From Haliea sp. (lineage in GTDB: Bacteria > Pseudomonadota > Gammaproteobacteria > Pseudomonadales > Halieaceae), in the NCBI GenBank assembly GCA_024642245.1, contig JAHEBM010000002.1, forward strand, positions 1 through 64,000: a stretch of 64,000 nucleotides of DNA. Direction: 5' to 3'. Below are positions 27,334 through 35,093 of this stretch, piece after piece. The position numbers and the translations under genes were made by a program. Numbering within the stretch: the first letter of the stretch is position 1; every line of letters begins with the position of its first letter. The notes below the pieces were generated by a model. That model was not told the origin of the DNA and searched no databases. It was given only the letters and a program-made list of their open reading frames with translations.

Positions 27334-28119
27334 CTACATTACAGCCAGCTGGCTGTTGCGCAAATCGGTTACCAGCATGCAGCCCGGGCTGTGGGTTATC
27401 GCAAACGGTGGCTTCGCCGCCTCCAGTGCCACCTGGGGTGTGACGCCGCAGGCCCAGAACAGGGGAAGCTCGTTGTCGCCCAGCGTCACCGCATTGCCAT
27501 AGTCCGGCTGCGCCAGGTCGCCAATACCGATCAGGGCCGGGTTACCGATATGCACCGGTGCGCCGTGTACTGCGGGGAACCGGGTGCAGATCTGTATCGC
27601 ACGAATGGCGTCCGCTGCCATAAACGGGCGCATGCTCACGACCATCTTGCCTGCAAAGGGACCGGCGGGGGTGCAATCGATGGAAGTGCGGTACATCGGG
27701 ACATTGACGCCCTCGGTGACATTGCGCACTTCCAGTCCGTCGGCCAGCAGGGCCTCCTCGAAAGAGAAGGAGCAACCCAGGGCAAAGGTAACCAGGTCGT
27801 CCTGCCACAGGGCTGCTATATCAGCACGCTCTTCGACGAATTTACCATCGCGGAACACGCGGTAGCTTGGCACGTCAGTCCGTATGTCGATATCCCCCAA
27901 AGGTGGTAGCGAAAAGTCGCCGGGACTGTTTGATGTGGCGATTAGCGGGCAGGGCCTGGGGTTGAGCTGGCAGAACCGCAGAAAGTCATTGGCCCAGGCG
28001 GCCGGTAAAATCACGATATTGCATTGCACGTAGCCTGCGGCCAGGCCCGAGGTATTGCCTTTGTATGCGCCCGAGCGAATGGTGTGTCGCAGTGCCTGCG
28101 GTGAAAGTGAATCGTTCAT
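27334..28119 (-). CDS. DUF1445 protein (YcsI-like; putative hydro-lyase / D-glutamate cyclase family)
   Basis: A 261-residue member of the DUF1445 family, whose B. subtilis representative YcsI is encoded with YcsF, KipI and KipA. It shows [20 protein letters not shown] near the N-terminus, then [40 protein letters not shown] and [20 protein letters not shown], all family hallmarks. ATG at 28119 is chosen (AGGA eight bases upstream) over an in-frame ATG at 28176. The family has been annotated as hydro-lyase and as relative of D-glutamate cyclase. Two different cyclase-type proteins in one operon is notable. It is probably the first gene of the operon that runs to alr and perhaps the MATE gene. 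Confidence 0.85.
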   Translation of the reverse strand: MNDSLSPQALRHTIRSGAYKGNTSGLAAGYVQCNIVILPAAWANDFLRFCQLNPRPCPLIATSNSPGDFSLPPLGDIDIRTDVPSYRVFRDGKFVEERADIAALWQDDLVTFALGCSFSFEEALLADGLEVRNVTEGVNVPMYRTSIDCTPAGPFAGKMVVSMRPFMAADAIRAIQICTRFPAVHGAPVHIGNPALIGIGDLAQPDYGNAVTLGDNELPLFWACGVTPQVALEAAKPPFAITHSPGCMLVTDLRNSQLAVM

Positions 28120-28161
28120 CAAGCGTCCTGGAGTGTCCGGGGTGATTTTCCGGGATTTAGT

Positions 28162-28189
28162 TTGGCACAGATTCACAAATCTGGATAAT
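28162..28189 (+). promoter_or_regulatory. Promoter for tesB with a palindrome in its spacer
   Basis: TTGGCA (28162-28167) and GATAAT (28184-28189) form a good sigma-70 pair with a 16-base spacer. Transcription would start near 28196, about 25 bases before the tesB ATG. The spacer itself is the perfect inverted repeat CAGATTCACAAATCTG (28168-28183, 6-4-6). A protein bound there would block RNA polymerase. It also lies upstream of the divergent DUF1445 operon. Confidence 0.6.
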
Positions 28190-28220
28190 GTCGGCGTGTT
28201 TGTGAACCCGTGTATAAATC

Positions 28221-29060
28221 ATGCTATCGAGATTACTTGATGTCCTGCGTCCGCGGCCTGAAGGTGAAGACCGCTTTATAGGCAGCAATATGCACCCCGG
28301 CGGACTCCGGGTATATGGCGGCCAGGTGCTCGGGCAGGCTGTCAGCGCTGCGGTCGCCACGGTGGAGGAAGACCGCGTCATACACTCCCAGCACGCCTAT
28401 TTCCTGCGCCCGGGGGACGTGACCCTGCCCGTGGTGTTTGAGGTGGACCGGGCGCGTGATGGCGGCAGTTTCAGCTCGCGACGTGTTACGGCGCTGCAGC
28501 GCGGCAAACCCATCCTGGTTTCGTCCATGTCGTTTCAGCAGGCCTCCAGGGGCGATGACTACCAACCCGATATGCCCGTCGTACCGCCGCCGGAGTCACT
28601 CCCCAATGAACGGCAGCTTCATCTCGAGGCCGGTAGCCTGGATGAGAGCTTTATGATCACAACCGGTGAAGACCTCGATATTCGCGTGGTTGAGCCCATA
28701 GACTGGAAGAACCTGGCTCCACGGGAGCCGGTGTTGCACGCCTGGATGAAAACCGCAGGCCCGGTCCCCGACGCCGGGGGCCTGCACCATGCACTGCTGG
28801 CTTACCTGTCCGACGCGTTTCTCCTGGACGTGTGCCTGGTGACGCATGGCAGGAGCTTTGACGACCCGCGCTGGCAGATCGCCAGCCTGGATCACGGGCT
28901 CTGGTTCCACGACGAGTTTCGCGTTGACGACTGGCTGTTGCACGTGGTGGAAGCGGAGAGGGTCGGCGGGGGCCGCGGCCTTGCCCGAGGCAGCTTCTAC
29001 ACCCGTGAGGGCCGCCTGGTGGCCAGTACCATGCAGCAGGGAGTAATGCGCCTGCGCTAG
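28221..29060 (+). CDS. tesB: Acyl-CoA thioesterase II
   Basis: A 279-residue double hot-dog thioesterase that hydrolyses medium- and long-chain acyl-CoA to free acid. It begins like TesB (LLDVLRPRPEGEDRFIGSN) with VYGGQVLGQAVSAAVATVEE. The second half holds the catalytic elements: the aspartate in HHALLAYLSDAFLLD, the SLDHGLWFHDEFRVDDW segment (Ser where Thr is common) and the glutamine in TMQQGVMRLR at the C-terminus. No clear Shine-Dalgarno precedes the ATG; the leader from the predicted promoter is short. An acyl-CoA synthetase follows after 82 bases, giving an opposing activation/hydrolysis pair. Confidence 0.93.
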   Translation: MLSRLLDVLRPRPEGEDRFIGSNMHPGGLRVYGGQVLGQAVSAAVATVEEDRVIHSQHAYFLRPGDVTLPVVFEVDRARDGGSFSSRRVTALQRGKPILVSSMSFQQASRGDDYQPDMPVVPPPESLPNERQLHLEAGSLDESFMITTGEDLDIRVVEPIDWKNLAPREPVLHAWMKTAGPVPDAGGLHHALLAYLSDAFLLDVCLVTHGRSFDDPRWQIASLDHGLWFHDEFRVDDWLLHVVEAERVGGGRGLARGSFYTREGRLVASTMQQGVMRLR

Positions 29061-29076
29061 CGCGAGCCGGCTCGCA

Positions 29077-29106
29077 TTGTCAATCGCCTCCCTATGAATC
29101 TATAGT
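29077..29106 (+). promoter_or_regulatory. Candidate promoter for the acyl-CoA synthetase
   Basis: TTGTCA (29077-29082) and TATAGT (29101-29106) are 18 bases apart. The resulting leader of about 30 bases ends with an AGGAG ribosome-binding site ahead of the ATG at 29143. The gene may therefore be transcribed separately from tesB. Confidence 0.45.
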
Positions 29107-29142
29107 GGGGCCTGAACGAATTTTGTAAACCAGGAGCACCAC

Positions 29143-30711
29143 ATGCCGCATCCCAGCATCACCGCAGAGACCTACCCGCACAAACCGGCCATCATCATGG
29201 GCAATTCCGGCGAGATGGTCACTTATCGCCAGCTCGATGAGCGCTCGAACCAGGGTGCCCGGTTGTTTCGCTCACTGGGCCTGAAGGCGGGTGACCACAT
29301 CGGTATGATGATGGAGAACACGCGCCAGTTTCTCGAGATTGCCTGGGCTGCCCAGCGTTCCGGTATTATTTTCACGCCGATCAGTACCCACCTGAAAAAA
29401 GACGAAACCACCTATATCCTTGAAAACTGCGGCGCCAGGTTATTCATCGGCACCCTGGCACTGGCGCAAGTCGCCGAGCAGATAGTCGCCGCGGCGCCGG
29501 ACCAACTGGTCCATTTTTACATGGTCAATGGCATCAAGCCGGGTTTCGAGTCATGGGAGGAGGCTGTTGACGCGCAGCCGACCAGTCGTATCGAGGATGA
29601 AACCTGCGGTGCACCCATGCTGTATTCCTCCGGAACTACCGGTCAGCCAAAGGGCGTGTTTTTGCCGCCGGTCAATAGCGACATCAATTCGCCCCATGCC
29701 CTGGTCGCGTCCATGGGGACTGCTTTTGGCTTCAGTGAAGAGACCGTCTATCTTTCCCCTGCGCCGCTATACCACGCGGCGCCATTGCACTACTGCATGA
29801 TGGTGGGCTACCAGGGTGGCACCGTCGTGGTGATGGAGCAATTTGACGCCGAGAGAGCGTTGCAGTTGATCGAGGAGCACCGGGTTACCCACAGCCAGTG
29901 GGTGCCCATAATGTTCATCCGCATGCTGAAACTGCCGGCAGAGGTTCGTGAGCGCTACGACGTGAGCTCCATGCAGTTCGCGATCCACGCCGCCGCTCCC
30001 TGCCCGGTGGAGGTCAAGGAACAAATGATCGCGTGGTGGGGGGAGGTGATCGTCGAGTACTATGCCGCGAGCGAGGGGATTGGCGTTACCATTATCGATT
30101 CAGCCAACTGGCTCACCCATAAGGGTTCGGTAGGCCCGGCCCTGGTCGGCGAACTGCATATCGTTGACGATGAGGGTAATGAGCTGCCATGCGGTGAGGT
30201 AGGGACCATCTATTTCGGTGGCGAGTCCGCCCGTTTCAATTATCACAACGAACCGGAAAAAACGGCCAGCGCCTATAACGACAAGGGATGGGCAACAACT
30301 GGCGATGTTGGCTACGTGGACAAAGACGGCTTTCTCTACCTGACTGATCGCAAAAATTTCATGATCATCAGCGGCGGGGTGAACATATACCCGCAGGAAA
30401 TCGAGAATCTGCTTATCACCCACAGCAAGATCGCCGATGTTGCGGTATTCGGTATTCCCCACGAGGAATTTGGTGAGCAGGTCAAGGCGGTGGTGGAGCC
30501 GGTGAACTGGGCAGACGCCACGGATGAGGTCGCCATAGAGATCATGGAATGGCTGCGCGAGCGACTTTCACATATCAAGATGCCGCGCTCACTTGATTTT
30601 CATCCCAAGCTGCCGCGCATGGACAATGGCAAGCTCTACAAGCGCCACCTTGTGGAAGAGTACCGCAGTGGTACCCGCAGCGACGAGGGCCCCGGCCCGG
30701 ACGGTGAGTAG
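29143..30711 (+). CDS. AMP-binding acyl-CoA synthetase
   Basis: A 522-residue ANL-superfamily ligase that activates a carboxylic acid as acyl-adenylate and transfers it to CoA. The phosphate loop is MLYSSGTTGQPKGVFL (about 165-180), the adenine motif EYYAASEGIG, the hinge region TTGDVGYVDKDGFLYLTDRK with FMIISGGVNIYPQEIEN, and the catalytic lysine in MDNGKLYKRHL near the C-terminus. The substrate is probably a medium or long fatty acid or a related acid; the sequence does not decide. AGGAG sits seven bases before the ATG. It converges with the RND permease gene, five bases between stops. Confidence 0.9.
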   Translation: MPHPSITAETYPHKPAIIMGNSGEMVTYRQLDERSNQGARLFRSLGLKAGDHIGMMMENTRQFLEIAWAAQRSGIIFTPISTHLKKDETTYILENCGARLFIGTLALAQVAEQIVAAAPDQLVHFYMVNGIKPGFESWEEAVDAQPTSRIEDETCGAPMLYSSGTTGQPKGVFLPPVNSDINSPHALVASMGTAFGFSEETVYLSPAPLYHAAPLHYCMMVGYQGGTVVVMEQFDAERALQLIEEHRVTHSQWVPIMFIRMLKLPAEVRERYDVSSMQFAIHAAAPCPVEVKEQMIAWWGEVIVEYYAASEGIGVTIIDSANWLTHKGSVGPALVGELHIVDDEGNELPCGEVGTIYFGGESARFNYHNEPEKTASAYNDKGWATTGDVGYVDKDGFLYLTDRKNFMIISGGVNIYPQEIENLLITHSKIADVAVFGIPHEEFGEQVKAVVEPVNWADATDEVAIEIMEWLRERLSHIKMPRSLDFHPKLPRMDNGKLYKRHLVEEYRSGTRSDEGPGPDGE

Positions 30712-30716
30712 CGTCC

Positions 30717-33700
30717 TTAAACCGGTTGCGCCGGCTGGCTTGCCGGCAGCGGCGACGTTCTGCGGGCACCGAAGGGCAGGTACAGGGTGGGCAGTACGAA
30801 CAGGGTGAACAGGGTCCCTACCAGCATCCCGGCGGTAATTACCAGGCCGATGCTGTAGCGACTGGCTGCGCCCGCGCCGGAGCCCAGAACCAGTGGCAGC
30901 ACGCCCAGTACGGTTGCAAACGTGGTCATCAGTATCGGGCGCAGGCGCAAGGCCGCCGCGCGCAGCACTGCGTCGTGGCGGCTCATGCCCTCGAGTACGA
31001 GGTGATTGGCGAAATCCACAATCAAAATACCGTGTTTACTGATCAGGCCTATCAGCGTCAGCAGTCCCACCTGCGTGTAGATGTTCAGCGTGGCGAAACC
31101 CAGCGCGATGGGCACAACCGCGCCGAAAATTGATAACGGTACCGATACCAGTACCACCAGTGGGTCGCGGAAACTGTTGAACTGCGCGGCCAGTACGAGG
31201 TAAATCAGGATCATGGACAGACCGAACAGGATGGGAAATTTCGCGCTTTCCTGCACCAGGCGCCGGGAGCCCCCGGTGTAGCCGTCGTGGAAGTTGCCGG
31301 GGGCTATTTCCGCCAGTTTCTCCCGCAGGAAAGCCAGGCCGGCACCCACGCTGTTGGGCGGCATCATTATCCCCTGCAAAGTGGTGTTGTTCATTTGTTG
31401 GTACTGGGTACGCACATTGGGCTGCACAGTCGTCGACAGTGAAATAATGGCAGAAAGCGGCACCAGCTTGCCCCCGGCGCTGCGCACGTAATAGCTCTCC
31501 AGTTCCTTTTCATTCAGGCGAAAACCTGGTGCGGCCTGTACGATCACCTTGTAACTGCGGCCATCGAGAGAGAACCGGTTGGTGTCAGATTCCCCGAGCA
31601 TCGCGGAAAGAGTGCGGCCGACAGATTCCATGGAGATACCCAGGCGTGCCGCACGCTCGCGGTCGATATCGACCTGGATCTCGGGCCGGTCGAACTTAAG
31701 GCTCTGGGTGATGTAGATAAACAGCCCGGACTCGCGCGCCGCCTCAAGCAAGGCCTCACCGACACGTTCCACCTCGGTATAGTCGGCAGTTGATGCCGCT
31801 ACGAAGCTGACGGGTAACCCGGAGTCCGAACCGGGCAGTGAAGGTGAGCCGAAGGTAAAGACTTCAAGTCCCGCTACAGTATCGAATTTCTTCTGTAGCT
31901 CCGCCTGGACAAGGCCCTGTTCGCGCTCGCGCTCGTCCCAGGGAACCAGGGATATGCCTCCCAACAGGAAAGCGTTTTCGGCGACCTGCCAGGAGTGGCT
32001 GACCTCCGGTACTTCCTTCCACAGTTTTACCAGCTCGTCCAGGAAATAGCTGTTGTACTCGATGTTGGCGTACTGTGGCGGGTTCGACATCACGTACAGC
32101 TCGCCGCTGTCCTCCGATGGTGCCAGTTCCTGTTGGGTGATGGAAAGCAGTACGGGAAGGCTGGCCAGGATCGCCACCGCAAAAAACAGCACTGCGCCGC
32201 GGTTGCGCAGGCATTTCCCCAGCAGGTGTTGGTACAGGCTCATGATGCGCTCGAACCGTGTATCCAGCCAGTTGGCGAAGGCACCCTGTTCCCGCTGCCC
32301 CTGCAGTACGCGCGAGCACATCATCGGGCTCAGGGTGAGTGCCACGATACCGGAAATGAGAACCGCGCCCGCCAGGGTAAGGGCGAATTCGGTAAACAGC
32401 GCGCCGGTGAGCCCGCCGATAAAGGCAATAGGCGCATACACTGCGGCAAGTGTTACGGTCATGGCCACGACGGGCCAGGCCACCTCCCTGGCGCCGGTCA
32501 GGGAAGCGTGCAGGGGACTGGCGCCCTCCTCGATATGCCGGTGTACGTTCTCCACCACCACGATAGCATCATCCACCACCAGTCCGATCGCGATGACCAT
32601 GGCCAGCAGTGTCAGCAGGTTGAGCGAGAACCCCAGGGAGAGAATCAGGAACAACACCCCGATCAGGGACAGCGGTATGGTGACCAGCGGAATCAGGACA
32701 ACCCGCAGGGAACCCAGGAACAGGAAGGTCACGAAAACAACGATGAGTGCTGCTTCCAGCAATGTAGTGGCCACTTCCCGCAAGGCTGCTTCTATCGCTA
32801 CGGTTGAGTCCCAGTTGACCTTGAGTTGCATATCGGCGGGCAACTCGGCCTGTATGCGCGGAATCGTGGCTCTTACCGCCTTGCCTACCGCCAGTGGATT
32901 GGCACCGGGAGCGGGATTTATTTTGATGAACATGGCCGGTTCGCCACTGGAGAAAGAGCGGAAGCTTGAGTTTTCGTTACCCAGCTCGATATCCGCGACG
33001 TCTCCCAGTCGCACGCGCTTATCGCCAAATTGCCGCACCGAGAGTTCGGCAAAGGCCTCGGGAGTCTGCATTTCGGTGCGGGCGTCCACTTCGACGCGAA
33101 CGAGCCTGCCCTGCGTGGCGCCGGTAGAGGAAGTATAATTGCCCTGCCTGATGGCAGCGTCGACATCCTCCGCCGTGACGCCCAGCCCGGCCATGCGCAC
33201 CGGGTCCAGCCAGACCCTCATGGCCAGGTAATTGCCGCCGATGATCGCCGCGCTGCCCATGCCTTCAAGCGTCGCCAGTTCAGGCTGGACGTTGCGCATC
33301 AGGTAGTCGGTCACCTGTCCGGCGCTCATTTGCCGGCTGGAGAACCCCAGGTACATCAGTGCATCGCCACCGATACTTGTGGTGACGATGGGGTCGTCGA
33401 TTTCGCTGGGCAGCTGCGAACGGGCTTCGTTGACCTTGGCAATGACCTCCGCAAGCACGTCACTGCTGTTCTCCCCGAGGCGGGCGTATACCCGGATTTC
33501 AGAGAAAGAAGGATCGCTGGTAGCCATCATATACTCGACGCCCCGGGCCCCGGCAATATGTGACTGTAGCGGAGTGGTGACAAAGCCCTCTACGGTGCGT
33601 GCACTGGCGCCCTGGTACACTGTCGTGACCGAGATCATGGTTCTTTCTATTTCGGGAAATTCGCGGATGGCCAGGTTACCGGCGGAAGACAGGCCCAGTA

Positions 33701-33767
33701 GTAATAGCAGGCAGCTGATGACGATGGCCAGTACTGGCCTGTTGATAAACAGATCGGTAAAACGCAT
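30717..33767 (-). CDS. RND efflux transporter, inner-membrane permease
   Basis: A 1016-residue proton-driven pump of the AcrB/MexB-like HAE1 family. The N-terminal helix FINRPVLAIVISCLLLLLGL is followed by the large periplasmic porter loop, helices 2-6 with the proton-relay aspartates in GLVVDDAIVVVENVHRHIEE, and a second half with the same plan, including GLISKHGILIVDFANHL. It works with the adaptor encoded just upstream and an outer-membrane channel not in this window. The start overlaps the adaptor stop by one base. No TetR- or MarR-type regulator is adjacent. The substrate range is unknown. Confidence 0.95.
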   Translation of the reverse strand: MRFTDLFINRPVLAIVISCLLLLLGLSSAGNLAIREFPEIERTMISVTTVYQGASARTVEGFVTTPLQSHIAGARGVEYMMATSDPSFSEIRVYARLGENSSDVLAEVIAKVNEARSQLPSEIDDPIVTTSIGGDALMYLGFSSRQMSAGQVTDYLMRNVQPELATLEGMGSAAIIGGNYLAMRVWLDPVRMAGLGVTAEDVDAAIRQGNYTSSTGATQGRLVRVEVDARTEMQTPEAFAELSVRQFGDKRVRLGDVADIELGNENSSFRSFSSGEPAMFIKINPAPGANPLAVGKAVRATIPRIQAELPADMQLKVNWDSTVAIEAALREVATTLLEAALIVVFVTFLFLGSLRVVLIPLVTIPLSLIGVLFLILSLGFSLNLLTLLAMVIAIGLVVDDAIVVVENVHRHIEEGASPLHASLTGAREVAWPVVAMTVTLAAVYAPIAFIGGLTGALFTEFALTLAGAVLISGIVALTLSPMMCSRVLQGQREQGAFANWLDTRFERIMSLYQHLLGKCLRNRGAVLFFAVAILASLPVLLSITQQELAPSEDSGELYVMSNPPQYANIEYNSYFLDELVKLWKEVPEVSHSWQVAENAFLLGGISLVPWDEREREQGLVQAELQKKFDTVAGLEVFTFGSPSLPGSDSGLPVSFVAASTADYTEVERVGEALLEAARESGLFIYITQSLKFDRPEIQVDIDRERAARLGISMESVGRTLSAMLGESDTNRFSLDGRSYKVIVQAAPGFRLNEKELESYYVRSAGGKLVPLSAIISLSTTVQPNVRTQYQQMNNTTLQGIMMPPNSVGAGLAFLREKLAEIAPGNFHDGYTGGSRRLVQESAKFPILFGLSMILIYLVLAAQFNSFRDPLVVLVSVPLSIFGAVVPIALGFATLNIYTQVGLLTLIGLISKHGILIVDFANHLVLEGMSRHDAVLRAAALRLRPILMTTFATVLGVLPLVLGSGAGAASRYSIGLVITAGMLVGTLFTLFVLPTLYLPFGARRTSPLPASQPAQPV

Positions 33768-34843
33768 CAGAGGCCTTCCAGTACAACCGTTTCATCGACG
33801 GCGACCCTGGCACCCTTGAACAGTTTGTTTTGTCCGGAGGTAGCCACCCGTTCGCCCGCGGCCAGCCCGGCAAGTATGGCGACCCGTCCGTTTCGGCTGT
33901 CGCCGGTTTCGACAATCCGGACGGTGGCGGTCTGCGCGCCTTCCTCCTGTGCCAGCACGTATACCGTGTGTCCCTGCAGCGAATAGGTCACGGCCGTTTC
34001 CGGCACGGTGATCACCGGGTTTAACTGGCCCATCGCTATTTCCAGCTGGACAAACATGCCCGGGAGCAGGGCGCTTTGCGGTGCCAGTGCCGCGCGCAGC
34101 AGCAGGCTGTTGGTGTCGGGGTCCACACTGGCATCCAGGGCGCGCAGCCTGGCGCTGAATACGCGGTCGGGGTAGGCATCGACCTTTACGGTGATAGCCT
34201 GGCCTTCACGCAGTTGGGGGTAGTAACGTGCCGGTACGCTGAAGTCTACCTCCAGTTCCGAGAGGTCCTGCAGGGAGGTGATGCTGTCCCCCGCATTGAC
34301 GTAACTGCCGACTTTTACATGGACGATCCCCACCGTACCGGAGAAAGGTGCCTGGATGCGTTTTTCGTCCAGTCTCGCCTCCGTTTCAGCCAGCTGGGCC
34401 GTGGCCTGCTCCAGGTCGGCCCGGCTGCGGTCGAACTGGCTCTGGGGGATGGATTTCTGCGCGATAAGCTTCCGGTCCCGCTCGTATAGCAGGCGTGCCA
34501 GTTCCAGGCTGGCAACCTGGTTTTCACGACTGGCCTTCTCCTCCCTGTCATCGAGGGTCAGCAGGAGGTCGCCGCGTCGGACGCGGTCTCCCGAGGCTAC
34601 CCTTATGCTGGCCACTTGCCCGCTCGATTCGGAGCTCAATTCAACCCCCCGGGCAGCACTCACGGTGCCCACGGCGGCCAGCAGGGTATCCCACTGGGCC
34701 TCCTGCGCTGTCGCCGCGGTGACAGTGATGGGGCCGGGGCCGAAGTCGGCATCGGAAAGCATTGCAAACTGGCGGTACAAGTAGGCGGACAGGCTACCGA
34801 AAATGACCAGTAACAGCAGGCCGGCTGAAACATATGCGCGCAA
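33767..34843 (-). CDS. RND efflux periplasmic adaptor (membrane fusion protein)
   Basis: A 358-residue adaptor with an N-terminal membrane anchor (AGLLLLVIFGSLSAYLYRQF). A lipoyl-like half follows (RGVELSSESSGQVASIRVAS), then an alpha-hairpin (about 110-165, LLYERDRKLIAQKSIPQSQF), the matching lipoyl half APFSGTVGIVHVKVGSYVNA, and beta-barrel and membrane-proximal domains. It links the RND permease to an outer-membrane channel. No lipobox is seen, so anchoring is by the helix. It is the first gene of the two-gene pump operon. Confidence 0.93.
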   Translation of the reverse strand: MRAYVSAGLLLLVIFGSLSAYLYRQFAMLSDADFGPGPITVTAATAQEAQWDTLLAAVGTVSAARGVELSSESSGQVASIRVASGDRVRRGDLLLTLDDREEKASRENQVASLELARLLYERDRKLIAQKSIPQSQFDRSRADLEQATAQLAETEARLDEKRIQAPFSGTVGIVHVKVGSYVNAGDSITSLQDLSELEVDFSVPARYYPQLREGQAITVKVDAYPDRVFSARLRALDASVDPDTNSLLLRAALAPQSALLPGMFVQLEIAMGQLNPVITVPETAVTYSLQGHTVYVLAQEEGAQTATVRIVETGDSRNGRVAILAGLAAGERVATSGQNKLFKGARVAVDETVVLEGL

Positions 34844-35093
34844 AAACGTCGCCTCGCTATCGTTTTATTGGTTGGATTATCGCAACAGGGCCCGGAGATT
34901 CTAGGGGTTTTGGCCAAGGAAAGCACCCTAAGCGGCCCAATTTCAGCAAATGGGGGGAGCAACACAGCGGCTAAATTTTGAACAGCCCTTGATTGAGGTC
35001 AAGCGACCGGGTTTTCACCTGCTACAAAGCGCTGGGAGTGGTGGCCCATTTGGATTATGCTGGTTTTTGTACTGGCTAATAGAGGTGGTCCGG

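Noticed and set aside
28213-28218. TATAAA just before the tesB ATG as its -10 element
   Set aside because: It would place the transcription start inside the coding region; the TTGGCA-GATAAT pair upstream fits better.
29062-29075. GCGAGCCGGCTCGC palindrome just after tesB as a terminator
   Set aside because: Only a short stem with a four-base loop and no T-run follows; a promoter for the next gene starts at once.
32053-33138. Open frame of about 361 codons on the plus strand inside the RND permease gene
   Set aside because: Low-complexity Ser/Thr/Arg translation, typical of a shadow of a membrane protein gene.
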